DNA of 64,000 bases. It comes from Sessilibacter corallicola. Lineage in GTDB: Bacteria; Pseudomonadota; Gammaproteobacteria; Pseudomonadales; Cellvibrionaceae. Numbering within the stretch: position 1 is the stretch's first letter; every line of letters begins with the position of its first letter. The notes beneath the pieces were generated by a model. That model worked only from the letters and a program-made list of their open reading frames with translations. It had not been told where the DNA came from and ran no database searches. The stretch is from positions 310,001 through 374,000 of the forward strand of contig NZ_JAJSLX010000003.1 of assembly GCF_021290925.1 (NCBI RefSeq). Direction: 5' to 3'. The position numbers and the translations under genes are program-made. Positions 1-9,656 of the stretch are shown in pieces.

Positions 1-1114
1 GGTTTGCTGTGTACATTGCCGCCATCGCGATGGATTCACCGGCGTGGGAAAATTCCTGATGAATTCGGTGCGCGGATTTTTGAATGCTTCGCTCACGCTC
101 TGCACCTAAAATCACCCGCGACATTGCTTCAACCGTTTTCACCGGGTATTTACCCGCGGCAGTTTCGGCGGAACACATAACTGCGTCGGTGCCGTCGAGA
201 ACCGCATTGGCTACGTCCATAACTTCTGCACGCGTTGGCAGTGGATTGGTAATCATCGACTCCATCATTTGTGTTGCCGTAATTACCGCGCGGTTGAGCT
301 TGCGTGAACGGCTGATAATGCGCTTTTGCACACCAACAAGCGCCGCATCGCCAATTTCAACACCCAAATCACCACGCGCTACCATGACCGCGTTCGATGC
401 CAAAATAATACCGTCTAAGGTTTCGGCATCGGCGACGGCTTCTGCGCGCTCAATTTTAGCGACCAAATGCGCACTGGAACCGGCAGCTTCCAACAGACGA
501 CGTGCTTCATTCATGTCGTCGGCACTGCGCGGGAATGAGACAGCAACATAGTCGGCTTTAATTTCGGCCGCTAATTTGATGTCTGATTTATCTTTCTCGG
601 TCAGTGCTGGAGCCGTCAGCCCACCGCCTTGGCGGTTGATGCCTTTGTTGTTAGACAAAGGACCACCGTTGACGACGATGCACTCCAAACGCGTTCCGGC
701 AATGCTCTCCACTCGTAAGACAACGCGACCATCATCAAGCAGCAGAAGATCATCGACGCTACAGTCGTTGGGCAGTTCGGCGTAATCAATACCCACTTGG
801 GTCGAATCGCCCTCTTCACGGCCTAAAGAAGCATCTAAGGCAAAAGCATCGCCTTCAGAAAGCTCAATAGGTCCGTCACTGAATCGAGCGATACGAATTT
901 TGGGTCCTTGTAAATCACCCAAGATCGCTACCGAACGATTGCATTCGGCGGCAAGCTTGCGCACTAACTCAGCGCGCTTTTGGTGATCTTCTGGATTGCC
1001 GTGGGAGAAGTTTAATCGTACGGTATCGGCGCCCGCTTGAATCAGCTCGCGCAGAACCTCTTCAGAATCGGTTGCTGGCCCAAGCGTCGTTACGATTTTT
1101 GTTCTACGTATCAT
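1..1114 (-). CDS. pyk: Pyruvate kinase (3' part missing, runs off left edge)
   Basis: Catalyses phosphoenolpyruvate + ADP to pyruvate + ATP, the last step of glycolysis, in the cytoplasm. About 371 residues are visible. The protein begins [15 protein letters not shown], and the N-terminal barrel has RLNFSHG. The active-site segments [19 protein letters not shown] and VARGDLGVE are all present, then TATQMMESM. The C-terminal regulatory domain lies beyond the window. The ATG at 1114 is preceded by an AGGTGA ribosome-binding site. The gene starts 36 bp after gap and is the last visible gene of the zwf-pgl-edd-glk-eda-gap-pyk series. Family assignment is certain; which isozyme it is cannot be told. 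Confidence 0.96.
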   Translation of the reverse strand, partial: MIRRTKIVTTLGPATDSEEVLRELIQAGADTVRLNFSHGNPEDHQKRAELVRKLAAECNRSVAILGDLQGPKIRIARFSDGPIELSEGDAFALDASLGREEGDSTQVGIDYAELPNDCSVDDLLLLDDGRVVLRVESIAGTRLECIVVNGGPLSNNKGINRQGGGLTAPALTEKDKSDIKLAAEIKADYVAVSFPRSADDMNEARRLLEAAGSSAHLVAKIERAEAVADAETLDGIILASNAVMVARGDLGVEIGDAALVGVQKRIISRSRKLNRAVITATQMMESMITNPLPTRAEVMDVANAVLDGTDAVMCSAETAAGKYPVKTVEAMSRVILGAERERSIQKSAHRIHQEFSHAGESIAMAAMYTAN

Positions 1115-1150
1115 TGTGAAATTCACCTATGTTGAAACCGAAAGTCGATA

Positions 1151-2158
1151 TCAAAAAGTACTGGCAAGTGCCAATGTGTTATCGAGCATTCGGTTGGCGA
1201 ATCCCCATTCGTTGTCGTACCACGCTAAAACTTTTACAAGGTTACCTTGTACGCGAGTGTGGCTGGCATCGAAGTTACAGGACGCTAAGCTGTGGTTGTA
1301 ATCAACCGAGACAAGCGGCTCTTCGCTGTAATTTAATACGCAGCCTAATTCACCGTTGGCAGCCTCTGCCATCAGGCTATTGACTTCTTCAACGGTGGTA
1401 TCGCGAGACGCATCAAAACTAAAATCGACAAGACTCACGTTAATGGTGGGTACACGCACGGCCAAACCGTCTAAGCGACCCGCCAATTCCGGCAACACCA
1501 AACCAATGGCTTGGGCAGCACCGGTTTTGGTCGGAATCATTGAATGGGTCGCACTGCGTGCGCGATACAAATCTGAGTGATACACATCGCTAAGTTTTTG
1601 ATCGTTGGTGTACGCGTGGATGGTGGTCATTAAACCGCGTTCGATACCAATAGACTGATTAAGAACAGACGCCAAAGGCGCTAAACAGTTGGTGGTACAC
1701 GATGCGTTTGAAATGATTTGGTGTTCACCGGTCAACTCTTTGTGGTTGATACCGTGTACTACCGTTGCATCCATGTTTTTACCGGGTGCAGAAACAATGA
1801 CTTTTTTTGCACCGGCTTCAATGTGGCCAATGGCCTTTGCCCGGTCGGTAAATAAACCGGTACATTCGAGTACAACGTCAATTTGTAATTCTTTCCAAGG
1901 GAGATCCGCTGGAGAGCGTTCTTGCACACATTTAATTCGATCACCGTTAACAATCAAATGATCTTCTTCTACCGAAACTTCGCCGGCAAAACGGCCGTGA
2001 ACGGTATCGTACTGGGTTAGATGTGCGTTGATTTTGGCATCACCGAGATCGTTGATGGCAACGATCTCGATTTTGTCTTTGTAACTACCTTCGTAACAGG
2101 CCCGTAAAACATTTCTACCGATTCGGCCGAAGCCGTTAATCGCAACACGTATGGACAT
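1151..2158 (-). CDS. gap: Type I glyceraldehyde-3-phosphate dehydrogenase
   Basis: Oxidises glyceraldehyde-3-phosphate to 1,3-bisphosphoglycerate with NAD(P). It is 335 residues, the usual length. The N-terminus INGFGRIGR is the Rossmann nucleotide-binding loop. [10 protein letters not shown] carries the catalytic cysteine (about residue 153), HAYT the catalytic histidine, and WYDNEWGF is the C-terminal signature. The start at 2158 follows a clear GAGGTGAAC ribosome-binding site. It lies 55 bp after eda and 36 bp before pyk. In an Entner-Doudoroff operon it would act on the glyceraldehyde-3-phosphate released by Eda. An erythrose-4-phosphate dehydrogenase role is less likely given the ED neighbours. 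Confidence 0.95.
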   Translation of the reverse strand: MSIRVAINGFGRIGRNVLRACYEGSYKDKIEIVAINDLGDAKINAHLTQYDTVHGRFAGEVSVEEDHLIVNGDRIKCVQERSPADLPWKELQIDVVLECTGLFTDRAKAIGHIEAGAKKVIVSAPGKNMDATVVHGINHKELTGEHQIISNASCTTNCLAPLASVLNQSIGIERGLMTTIHAYTNDQKLSDVYHSDLYRARSATHSMIPTKTGAAQAIGLVLPELAGRLDGLAVRVPTINVSLVDFSFDASRDTTVEEVNSLMAEAANGELGCVLNYSEEPLVSVDYNHSLASCNFDASHTRVQGNLVKVLAWYDNEWGFANRMLDNTLALASTF

Positions 2159-2213
2159 TGTTCACCTCAATGGATTAGGTTTCTTTATTATTCTTATTAT
2201 TTTCGTTGGTTGG

Positions 2214-2843
2214 TTATGTTGTAATTTCTGCGGCCTCCTTGGCCAACTTAGTAATAGCGTCCCAGTCACCTGCATTAACTAAGTTTTTAGGTACCATCCA
2301 TGAACCACCCACACACGCTACGTTCGGTAATTTTAAGTATTCTGGAGCGAGTGCAGGAGTAATCCCGCCGGTTGGGCAAAAGATTAAATCGGACAAAGGC
2401 CCTGCCAATGATTTCAACATTGGCGCGCCACCTGCGGCTTCGGCAGGGAAAAATTTCAGACGCGTGATACCGCGTTCTCTTAATCGCATGGCTTCACTTG
2501 CAGTGGCGACACCCGGTAAAATTTCGATGGGTGATGCCAGAGCAGCGTCGATCAATGCGTCGGTTGAACCCGGGCTCACCATAAATTGAGCGCCGGCATT
2601 CACCACATCGCTAACCTGCTGCGGTGTGGTTACGGTTCCCGCACCAACAATGGCATCGGGAATGTTTTTCGCGATTAATTCCATCGCTTCAAGTGCGCAA
2701 TCAGTGCGCAGAGTGACTTCTAATACTTTTAAACCACCAGCAACAAGAGCTTCGGCTAAAGGGCACGCCTGTGAGATATCGTCGATCACAATGACGGGAA
2801 TTACGGGTGATGTGGACATGATTTGATCAATAGAAGCTTTCAA
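2214..2843 (-). CDS. eda: KDPG aldolase (2-dehydro-3-deoxy-phosphogluconate aldolase)
   Basis: Splits 2-keto-3-deoxy-6-phosphogluconate into pyruvate and glyceraldehyde-3-phosphate, the second specific step of the Entner-Doudoroff pathway. The protein is 209 residues, a single TIM barrel of normal size. LEVTLRT carries the catalytic Glu, GAGTV and SPG(S) are phosphate-region loops, and RLKFFPAE carries the Schiff-base Lys. GGI and VGGSWM follow near the C-terminus, as in Eda proteins. The gene starts 13 bp after glk and is followed by gap after 55 bp. The assignment is firm, from both motifs and context. Confidence 0.95.
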   Translation of the reverse strand: MKASIDQIMSTSPVIPVIVIDDISQACPLAEALVAGGLKVLEVTLRTDCALEAMELIAKNIPDAIVGAGTVTTPQQVSDVVNAGAQFMVSPGSTDALIDAALASPIEILPGVATASEAMRLRERGITRLKFFPAEAAGGAPMLKSLAGPLSDLIFCPTGGITPALAPEYLKLPNVACVGGSWMVPKNLVNAGDWDAITKLAKEAAEITT

Positions 2844-2856
2844 TGTGTGTCTCCCA

Positions 2857-3861
2857 TTAGCAATAAGAATGTGTATTAAGACCGAGTCGGTCGATTAACA
2901 GATGAGCGGCTCCGGCCAGTGCCGGTGTGGGACCAGTAACCAAATAAACAGGGTTATCGGCCAGTAAGGACTGCATGGGTCCTTTATCTTCGAATGTACT
3001 TACCAAATCGCTGCTATCAATTAAGGCATCGATTTTGGGAAGAATGCCGCCGGTTAAATAAACTCCACCAAAAGCGCCTAGGGTCAACGCAGCATTACCT
3101 GCGGCTGATCCTAAAACGCTGAGAAATACGTTTACGGCTTCTGCCGCAACAGGATTATTTTTTTCGAGCGCAGAAGACGTAATTTCTGCGGCTTTAAGCG
3201 GTGCAACCTCTTCGCCTCGAACTTGGCCAATGGCGGTATAAAGCCGCTCTAAGCCGGAACCAGACACTAAGTTTTCCACCGAAATGTAATTGTTATCTGT
3301 GGTTAGCACGCGCAAAATTTCACGCTGTAACGCGTTTACCGGAGAAAAGTTGGCGTGGCCGCCCTCTCCCGGCTGTGGCATCCAGCTTTTGCCAAACGGC
3401 GTTAAGGTTGCAACGCCTAAACCGGTGCCAGGGCCTAACACCAAGCGCGGTGTTTCAGGTACGGGTGTGCCGGGTCGTAAACAGCGCAGATGTTCAGACG
3501 GTAAATACAAGGTGGCGTATGCCTGGGTGACAAAATCGTTGATTAAAAACAGCTCACTGAAATCAAAGGTGTTTTTCAGATTTTTGAAATCCACCTGCCA
3601 ATCCAAATTCGTGAACCTAACCTGATCACCCAGCACCGGACCGGCTACGGCGATACAAGCTAATCTGGGCCATTCGCCCAGCACTTGTTCGCGGTAGGCG
3701 TGGATTGCCGCTTCCAACGATGGATAATCGGCGCAGGGAAAACTGCGTGATTCGTAAATGTTGACTTCACCAGAGCCCGGATGCGTAGACGCAATTCCGA
3801 ATTTGGCATTGGTTCCACCAATATCTGCCACCAACAAAGGTTCTATAGCATCGATCGCCAC
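2857..3861 (-). CDS. glk: Glucokinase (Glk family)
   Basis: Phosphorylates intracellular glucose to glucose-6-phosphate with ATP, feeding zwf. It is 334 residues. The N-terminal phosphate-binding motif is VADIGGTNAKFG, with Lys where E. coli Glk has Arg. LGPGTGLGVA, PGEGGHA and YLTGGI follow in the order seen in proteobacterial GlcK/Glk proteins. It is not a ROK-type kinase, since the ROK cysteine zinc motif is absent. It starts 2 bp after the edd stop and ends 13 bp before eda, so it is co-transcribed. It implies that free glucose is imported, which fits the sugar symporter and alpha-glucosidase further right. Confidence 0.94.
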   Translation of the reverse strand: MAIDAIEPLLVADIGGTNAKFGIASTHPGSGEVNIYESRSFPCADYPSLEAAIHAYREQVLGEWPRLACIAVAGPVLGDQVRFTNLDWQVDFKNLKNTFDFSELFLINDFVTQAYATLYLPSEHLRCLRPGTPVPETPRLVLGPGTGLGVATLTPFGKSWMPQPGEGGHANFSPVNALQREILRVLTTDNNYISVENLVSGSGLERLYTAIGQVRGEEVAPLKAAEITSSALEKNNPVAAEAVNVFLSVLGSAAGNAALTLGAFGGVYLTGGILPKIDALIDSSDLVSTFEDKGPMQSLLADNPVYLVTGPTPALAGAAHLLIDRLGLNTHSYC

Positions 3862-3863
3862 GT

Positions 3864-5687
3864 TTAATACTCACCCAATTGAAGAACACTTGCGCCCTGA
3901 TCTGCATCAGTGGCGTTGGCTCGAAAGAGCCCAAAGAGTTCACGACCGGTGCCGGTTTGACGTGAACTTAAATCTGGTACAACTGGAATTCGATTCGCCA
4001 ATACGGCTTCATCAACCAGTAATTCGAGCGTGCATTTTTCGGCGTCTAAACGAATTAAATCGCCGTTGTGCACCTTCGCCAGTGGACCACCGGCAACGCA
4101 TTCAGGCGTGACCTGAATTGCCGCCGGAACTTTGCCGGACGCGCCGGACATACGGCCGTCGGTAACTAACGCCACTTTAAAACCGCGCGATTGCAACGAA
4201 CCCAACACCGGCGTGAGCTTATGCAGCTCCGGCATACCGTTAGCGCGCGGGCCTTGGAAGCGAATTACCGCCACAAAATCTTTTTCTAATTCACCGCGTT
4301 TAAACGCGCTTTCGAGATCATTTTGATCGTCGAACACCACCGCTGGCGCTTCAACAATAAAGTGCTCTGGTTTTACCGCCGAGGTTTTAATAATTGCTCG
4401 ACCGACATTACCGGTAAGCAATTTAAGGCCGCCATCGTCTGAAAACGGTTCGCTGGCGGGGCGAATAACGTCGGTATCCAAAGATTTCTTTGGACCTTCT
4501 CGCCACTCGACTTTATCGCCGACCAAGAACGGTTCGGTGCGGTAACTTTCAAGACCTGGGGTTTTATCTACACCCAAAATATCTGTGTGCAATAAGCCCG
4601 CGTCCATCAAGCTCGCCATTAAAAAGCCCATGCCACCGGCTGCTTGGAAGTGATTAATATCCGCCGAGCCGTTTGGATAAACCCGCGTCATTAACGGAAT
4701 GACTTTCGATAAATCCGAGAAATCATCCCACTCCAACTGAATACCAGCGGCTTTGGCGATGGCAACCAAGTGCATGGTGTGGTTGGTCGAACCACCGGTT
4801 GCCAACAAACCAATAACGCCGTTGATAATTGCGCGCTCGTCAATGGCTTTACCGATTGGGCGATAATCGTCGCCTAAGGCAGTCAGGTTTAAAACCTGTT
4901 GTGCCGCGGCAATTGTTAACGCCTCGCGCAACGGTGTGTTCGGATTAACGAACGAAGAACCCGGTAAATGCAGACCCATAATTTCCACCAACATTTGGTT
5001 GGAATTGGCCGTACCGTAAAACGTACAAGTGCCAGGTCCGTGATAGGATTTCGATTCCATTTTCAGAAGTTCTTCGCGCCCTACTTTACCTTCGGCGTAG
5101 AGTTGACGAACTTGGTGTTTCTCTTCGTTAGAAGCACCGGTTGTCATTGGCCCGCTGGGAATAAAAATACACGGCAGGTGGCCAAACGACAGCGCACCCA
5201 TCAATAACCCCGGCACAATCTTGTCGCAAATACCCAAACAAACCATGGCATCGAACATATCGTGCGATAAAGACACCGCAGTCGACATTGCGATCACATC
5301 GCGGCTAAACAGCGATAATTCCATGCCGCTTTGACCTTGGGTAACTCCGTCGCACATGGCGGGAACACCACCGGCAACTTGAGCAACACCACCGGCGTCG
5401 CGAACTGCTTTGCGAATTAATTTGGGGGTGTCTTCATAAGGTTGGTGCGCTGACAACATATCGTTGTATGACGTCACAATGGCGACGTTGGGTTTTTGCT
5501 CGCCGGTTAAACCGTCTTTGTCGGTTTCAGAGCAAGCCGCAAAACCGTGCGCTAAATTACCGCATGAGAGACGTTTACGGCTCGGACCTGATCCCGCCGC
5601 TTTTTCGATTCTTTCTAAGTAACGAGCGCGCGTTGGTTGACTGCGTTCTCGTAATTTTTCAGTGATTTCTGTGATTACATTATGCAT
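3864..5687 (-). CDS. edd: 6-phosphogluconate dehydratase
   Basis: Dehydrates 6-phosphogluconate to KDPG, the first committed Entner-Doudoroff step. The protein is 607 residues, normal for Edd. It belongs to the IlvD/Edd iron-sulfur dehydratases: [19 protein letters not shown] lies at about residues 110-130, [11 protein letters not shown] and [16 protein letters not shown] contribute cluster cysteines, and [13 protein letters not shown] is the C-terminal signature. It begins 16 bp after pgl and ends 2 bp before glk. Its length and the pgl/eda neighbours favour Edd over IlvD or a sugar-acid dehydratase. Confidence 0.96.
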   Translation of the reverse strand: MHNVITEITEKLRERSQPTRARYLERIEKAAGSGPSRKRLSCGNLAHGFAACSETDKDGLTGEQKPNVAIVTSYNDMLSAHQPYEDTPKLIRKAVRDAGGVAQVAGGVPAMCDGVTQGQSGMELSLFSRDVIAMSTAVSLSHDMFDAMVCLGICDKIVPGLLMGALSFGHLPCIFIPSGPMTTGASNEEKHQVRQLYAEGKVGREELLKMESKSYHGPGTCTFYGTANSNQMLVEIMGLHLPGSSFVNPNTPLREALTIAAAQQVLNLTALGDDYRPIGKAIDERAIINGVIGLLATGGSTNHTMHLVAIAKAAGIQLEWDDFSDLSKVIPLMTRVYPNGSADINHFQAAGGMGFLMASLMDAGLLHTDILGVDKTPGLESYRTEPFLVGDKVEWREGPKKSLDTDVIRPASEPFSDDGGLKLLTGNVGRAIIKTSAVKPEHFIVEAPAVVFDDQNDLESAFKRGELEKDFVAVIRFQGPRANGMPELHKLTPVLGSLQSRGFKVALVTDGRMSGASGKVPAAIQVTPECVAGGPLAKVHNGDLIRLDAEKCTLELLVDEAVLANRIPVVPDLSSRQTGTGRELFGLFRANATDADQGASVLQLGEY

Positions 5688-5703
5688 TGTTAGGATTCCT
5701 ACA

Positions 5704-6420
5704 TCAGGGCGCCCAATAGACAGACACGGTTAAGTCTTCGTCTCTAAGCAAAGCACTTACCGGGCAATCAGCAACATTGCTTTTATCTTCTTTAGCGGCG
5801 TTATAAACCGCTAATTTTTCAGCCCCGGTAATGATTAAGATCAATTCGTGTGATTGCCGAAGTGCCGACAGCGTTAAACTCATACGCTCGGTGTAATCCC
5901 CTGTCACTTCAGACTTTGTCGCCTGTATTGCGCAACACACGTTGGGGTTATCAATAGCCAACCCCTGCTCCAGTCCTTCGGCGCGTGGAAATAACGACGC
6001 CGTATGCCCGTCTGGCCCCATTCCCAAGATGACCAAATCAGCCGGCCAACTCAGTTTTGATTGATACAACGCCGATACTCTATCAACCGCCGTTTTTGCG
6101 CACACATCCGGTTGTTTCATAGGGTACAAGGTTGCTGAAATTGCTTGATTGCGCAACAGTGTCTCGCGCACCAAGCGTTCGTTGCTGGCTTTCATATCAG
6201 GGTCGACCCAGCGATCATCGACCAAACCGACACCCACCGACGACCAATCAAGCTCGCTGTTGGATAACGCCTCATACAACGGTGCCGGTGTTGAGCCACC
6301 TGAAACAAAAAACGAAGCGTTGCCGCGTTGACTGATTGCGCGCATTAATTGCATTTCACAACGCGACGCCAACGCTTGAAACAGTTGCGCGTGGTTTTCA
6401 AAAAAATGTTCTTCTACCAT
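5704..6420 (-). CDS. pgl: 6-phosphogluconolactonase (DevB type)
   Basis: Hydrolyses 6-phosphogluconolactone to 6-phosphogluconate, between Zwf and Edd. Motifs are [23 protein letters not shown] and [14 protein letters not shown], all diagnostic of SugarP_isomerase/DevB lactonases. I place the start at 6420 (238 residues), because a GAGGGG ribosome-binding site sits about 9 bases before that ATG. The longer frame from 6456 would overlap the end of zwf by 19 bp and adds 12 residues unlike the family. With the shorter start there is a 17-bp gap after zwf and 16 bp before edd. Confidence 0.94.
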   Translation of the reverse strand: MVEEHFFENHAQLFQALASRCEMQLMRAISQRGNASFFVSGGSTPAPLYEALSNSELDWSSVGVGLVDDRWVDPDMKASNERLVRETLLRNQAISATLYPMKQPDVCAKTAVDRVSALYQSKLSWPADLVILGMGPDGHTASLFPRAEGLEQGLAIDNPNVCCAIQATKSEVTGDYTERMSLTLSALRQSHELILIITGAEKLAVYNAAKEDKSNVADCPVSALLRDEDLTVSVYWAP

Positions 6421-6437
6421 CGCTTTACCCCTCGCTC

Positions 6438-7871
6438 TTAGTGGTGACCAAACCAATCAACGCTTTTTTCCGGCCCCCAACTGCCCGCGGCGTATTCCAC
6501 TGGATCGTATTTTTCACTTTTCCAAGCCGCAATAATGGGATCGATCCAAGCCCACGCTTGATCCACTTCGTCGCGGTGCGTAAATAAAGCAGGGTCGCCG
6601 CGTACTGCATCTAAAATCAAACGTTGGTAAGCATCACTTTTGGTGTATTTAAAGGTATCGGCAAAATTTAAATTTAACGTTGCGGGTTTTAAACGAATGC
6701 CTTGTCGATTTAATTCTTTCGACATTAACGTTAATTGAATTCGCTCGTCTGGCTGTAAGCGAATCACTAATCGATTCGGTTGCAAAGGCCCGGCGTCTTC
6801 ATCAAAAACACAGTGAGTAACCGGCTTATAATTAATGACGATTTCAGCAAAACGTTCGGCCAATCGCTTACCGGTGCGCAAATAAAATGGCACCCCAGCC
6901 CAGCGCCAATTATCAATGTGGGCACGAATAGCAACGAATGTTTCAGTGCAACTGCTGCCGCCTAATTCTTCTTGATAACCCGGAACCACCTTACCGCCAA
7001 CAACGCCTGCTCCGTACTGACCGCGAACGGTATCGTCGGCAATATTAGAAGCATCAATACGACGCAATGATTTCAAAACTTTTAATTTTTCTGCGCGAAT
7101 ATTATCGGCATTTAATTTTGTTGGTGGCTCCATGGTTAATAAACACATCATTTGCAATAAATGATTTTGCACCATGTCTCGCAACGCGCCTGCGCGATCG
7201 TAAAAAGAAATTCGACCTTCCAGACCTACCGTTTCTGCAATGGTAATTTGAACGTTGTCGATGCGTTTGCAATCCCACAGCGGTTCAAATAAAACATTAC
7301 CAAAACGCAGCGCCATTAAGTTTTGAACGGTTTCTTTACCGAGGTAATGATCGATGCGATAAATAGATTCTTCTGGTAAATATTCTGCAATGCGTGAATT
7401 AATGGAGTCGGCTGATTCGCGGTCGTAACCTAATGGCTTTTCAACGACTACGCGTGTGTTTTTGTTCAGTAATTCAGTATTAGAAAGATTCTCACAGGTA
7501 TCGCCGTACAAACCTGGTGGAATCGCAAAGTAAAAAACGCGGGTGCGACTTTCGTCATCACTGACAAGCTCTTTGAGCATATTCCAGCGTTCGTCACAGG
7601 TGGCCAAATCGAGATAACAATAATGCAGCCGATTTGAAAATGCGCTCCAGTGACCGGGTTCCAATTCGTCGGTGTGCAAGTGCGAGCGAAGCGCTTTTTC
7701 AGCGCGTTGCAAACACTGCTTTTGGCTTATGTCTTCACGGGAAACTAGGATGATTCGGCTCGTTGGCGAAAGTTGATTCTCTACAACGCTGCGGTATAGA
7801 GACGGAATCAACTTGCGTAACGATAAATCCCCCAGACCTCCGAATACGACGATATCGGCTTCACTACTCAT
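6438..7871 (-). CDS. zwf: Glucose-6-phosphate 1-dehydrogenase
   Basis: Oxidises glucose-6-phosphate to 6-phosphogluconolactone with reduction of NAD(P). It opens with the nucleotide-binding loop FGGLGDLSLRKLIPSLY. RIDHYLGKE carries the catalytic His and the substrate Lys, and the C-terminal half holds the usual G6PD core. The start is set at 7871 (477 residues, MSSEADIV...), with GCGGAAAA as ribosome-binding site. A longer frame from 7922 adds 17 residues rich in Asn/His that do not look like the family. It is the first gene of the seven-gene operon. A promoter-like TTGACA-17-TAGCAT on this strand (7947-7975) overlaps the two LacI-type operators, so sugar-responsive repression is likely. Confidence 0.96.
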   Translation of the reverse strand: MSSEADIVVFGGLGDLSLRKLIPSLYRSVVENQLSPTSRIILVSREDISQKQCLQRAEKALRSHLHTDELEPGHWSAFSNRLHYCYLDLATCDERWNMLKELVSDDESRTRVFYFAIPPGLYGDTCENLSNTELLNKNTRVVVEKPLGYDRESADSINSRIAEYLPEESIYRIDHYLGKETVQNLMALRFGNVLFEPLWDCKRIDNVQITIAETVGLEGRISFYDRAGALRDMVQNHLLQMMCLLTMEPPTKLNADNIRAEKLKVLKSLRRIDASNIADDTVRGQYGAGVVGGKVVPGYQEELGGSSCTETFVAIRAHIDNWRWAGVPFYLRTGKRLAERFAEIVINYKPVTHCVFDEDAGPLQPNRLVIRLQPDERIQLTLMSKELNRQGIRLKPATLNLNFADTFKYTKSDAYQRLILDAVRGDPALFTHRDEVDQAWAWIDPIIAAWKSEKYDPVEYAAGSWGPEKSVDWFGHH

Positions 7872-7933
7872 AATTTTTTCCGCTTGATTATGCAAGTTAT
7901 GGTTATTTTTGTTATTACCCAAACTGCAACTAT

Positions 7934-7947
7934 TGACAACGCTGTCA
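7934..7947. promoter_or_regulatory. LacI-type operator, copy 1 (zwf/lacI)
   Basis: Near-perfect palindrome TGACAACGCTGTCA with the central CG typical of LacI-family operators. It lies between the divergent zwf and lacI genes, next to the -10-like TAGCAT of the zwf promoter. The same 14-mer occurs 27 bp away and upstream of the TonB receptor near 19.7 kb. Confidence 0.8.
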
Positions 7948-7960
7948 TGCTATTTCAAAT

Positions 7961-7974
7961 TGACAACGCTGTCA
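7961..7974. promoter_or_regulatory. LacI-type operator, copy 2 (zwf/lacI)
   Basis: Second TGACAACGCTGTCA, exactly 27 bp from the first. On the minus strand it overlaps the -35-like TTGACA of zwf, and on the plus strand a TTGACA facing lacI. A bound repressor could therefore block both divergent promoters, giving autoregulation and control of the glucose operon. Confidence 0.8.
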
Positions 7975-8022
7975 ATAGAAAGTAATTTGTCTCGCAAGTC
8001 ACTAGTGAAAGTCGAAAATTAA

Positions 8023-9060
8023 ATGGATAACGAATCGAAAAAAATCACAATAAACGATGTTGCCCGCTTGGCTGAAGTTTCAATCAAAACTGTATCACGC
8101 GTTATTAATAATGAGCCCAATGTCCGTGCTTCTACGGTCAAAAAAGTACTCGCCGCTGTTGATTCATTGAATTATCAACCCAGCAGTTTTGCCCGCAGTC
8201 TCGCAGGCACCATGACCTTTAACATCGCATTGGTGTATTCAAACGCAACGCCGAGCTACATCTATGAAGTTCAATCAGGCGCGTTAGAAGCCTGCAAAAA
8301 ATGGGGCTACGAATTAATTATTCACCCCTGCGATCACACCCGCCCTGACCTGCCCACTGAGTTTGTCTCAATGTACGATACTCGCAAGGTAGACGGTATT
8401 TTATTAACGCCGCCGATGTGTGATTCCCTAGAGCTTACTCAGGCGTTAGAAAACCAGGGCTTACAATTTGCCCGCCTACAACCCGGTGATCCAACGGCGT
8501 CAAATTCTCCGTTTACCGGCATTGACGAGCGCGCTGCAGCACGTGAATTAGTCCGGCATTTGATTGATTTCGGCCACGAGAATATCGCCATTATCAACGG
8601 TGATCCCGCTCACGGCGCGGCATTTTTGCGGATGCAAGGCTACATCGATGCGATGGATGAAGCCGGTTTACCGCGCCCGGACGAATACGTTCAGCAAGGC
8701 ATGTTTGATTTTGAATCGGGCCGAAAATGCAGTGAAACCCTGTTAACCCTGGATAAACCACCAACGGCCATATTTGCCTGTAACGACGCAATGGCTGCGG
8801 GCACCATGCAGTATGCGTTGAAAAAAGGGCTAAAATTACCGCAAGATTTATCCATTGTTGGGTTCGATGATAGCCCCACCGCTGAGCGACTTTGGCCGGC
8901 ATTAACCACGGTAAGATTGCCCGCACAAGAATTAGCAAAACATTGTACGGATTCATTAATTGCGGGCATCCGCAAACAAAAACCGGAAAAACTGATGGGT
9001 TCGTGCAGCTACGAAATTATTCTTCGAGATTCTGTGGCACAAAACGCTCAACACGTATAA
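8023..9060 (+). CDS. LacI-family transcriptional regulator
   Basis: Sugar-responsive DNA-binding protein of 345 residues. The N-terminal helix-turn-helix ITINDVARLAEVSIKTVSRV and the hinge YQPSSFARSLAG are canonical LacI. The rest is a periplasmic-binding-protein-like effector domain with FACNDAMAAG and VGFDDSP. It is divergent from zwf, and two perfect operators lie in the 151-bp gap. The same operators precede the TonB-receptor operon, so it is the obvious candidate regulator for both. The ligand is unknown; glucose, maltose or a derivative is likely from the target genes. The ribosome-binding site is weak. methylglyoxal synthase follows after 15 bp. An ED regulator of the HexR/RpiR type is not present in the window. 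Confidence 0.93.
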   Translation: MDNESKKITINDVARLAEVSIKTVSRVINNEPNVRASTVKKVLAAVDSLNYQPSSFARSLAGTMTFNIALVYSNATPSYIYEVQSGALEACKKWGYELIIHPCDHTRPDLPTEFVSMYDTRKVDGILLTPPMCDSLELTQALENQGLQFARLQPGDPTASNSPFTGIDERAAARELVRHLIDFGHENIAIINGDPAHGAAFLRMQGYIDAMDEAGLPRPDEYVQQGMFDFESGRKCSETLLTLDKPPTAIFACNDAMAAGTMQYALKKGLKLPQDLSIVGFDDSPTAERLWPALTTVRLPAQELAKHCTDSLIAGIRKQKPEKLMGSCSYEIILRDSVAQNAQHV

Positions 9061-9075
9061 ACCGGGAATAACACT

Positions 9076-9447
9076 ATGACCATTAAGACCATCGGATTTG
9101 TGGCTCACGACGAGAAAAAGTCTGAGCTAGTAGGCTGGGTAGAAAAAAATCAGGCGAAATTAGAGCAATTATCGATTCTTTCAACGGGCACAACTGGTGG
9201 TCTTATTCTGGAAAAATGCCCACAGTTATCCATTCAACGTTTAAAAAGTGGGCCACTCGGCGGCGATCAGCAATTAGGGGCAGCAATCTGTGAAGACAGA
9301 TTAGATGCAATGGTCTTTTTTATTGATCCACTGTCGCCCCACCCTCACGACGTTGATGTTAAAGCATTATTGCGCTTGGCAATTCTTTATAACGTACCTT
9401 TTGCGTGTAATCTCGCCAGTGCAGACGCTTTATTGAATTTGTTGTAG
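9076..9447 (+). CDS. mgsA: Methylglyoxal synthase
   Basis: Converts dihydroxyacetone phosphate to methylglyoxal and phosphate, a bypass that relieves sugar-phosphate stress. It is 123 residues; the E. coli enzyme is 152, the difference being at the N-terminus. The core is complete: VAHDEKK, STGTTGG (phosphate loop), SGPLGGDQQLGA (catalytic Asp), FFIDPLSPHPHD (second Asp and active-site His), then DVKALLRLA. It starts 15 bp after the LacI-family regulator with a GGGAAT ribosome-binding site, so the two are probably co-transcribed. Pairing it with the regulator of glucose catabolism suggests an overflow valve controlled with the sugar regulon. Confidence 0.92.
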   Translation: MTIKTIGFVAHDEKKSELVGWVEKNQAKLEQLSILSTGTTGGLILEKCPQLSIQRLKSGPLGGDQQLGAAICEDRLDAMVFFIDPLSPHPHDVDVKALLRLAILYNVPFACNLASADALLNLL

Positions 9448-9467
9448 TCATTACTACTGCGCACTAA

Positions 9468-9491
9468 AAGCCAATCTTATCGGGTTGGCTC
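9468..9491 (+). terminator. Possible terminator after mgsA
   Basis: Stem AGCCAA(TC) / (GG)TTGGCT about 20 bp after the mgsA stop, with a six-base loop. The following tract CTTATAAATACTTTT is only moderately T-rich, so the call is weak. Confidence 0.4.
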
Positions 9492-9605
9492 TTATAAATA
9501 CTTTTCTCACTTACGCCCTACTCCTGCTCGTTTTCCCCTTCTTTTTTCCGTTAATATTTTTTAAAAAACAGTACTTGTACGTAATCCGAATGACCAACAA
9601 AAAAA

Positions 9606-9633
9606 GCCACCTTTCTCATAAGAAAAAGGTGGC
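9606..9633 (-). terminator. Rho-independent terminator of the GH31 operon
   Basis: Perfect 9-bp stem GCCACCTTT / AAAGGTGGC. On the minus strand it is followed directly by a run of seven T. It lies about 25 bp after the GH31 stop and is a textbook intrinsic terminator for the minus-strand sugar operon. An A-run on the other side may let it stop plus-strand transcripts as well. Confidence 0.9.
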
Positions 9634-9656
9634 CAAAAAGTTACCTATTTAACAAA

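Noticed and set aside
84-551. Plus-strand open frame opposite pyruvate kinase
   Set aside because: It is antisense to well-conserved pyk motifs, has no recognisable domain, and pyk explains this stretch fully.
6421-6456. Longer N-terminus for 6-phosphogluconolactonase
   Set aside because: It overlaps zwf and lacks a ribosome-binding site, while the ATG at 6420 has GAGGGG properly placed.
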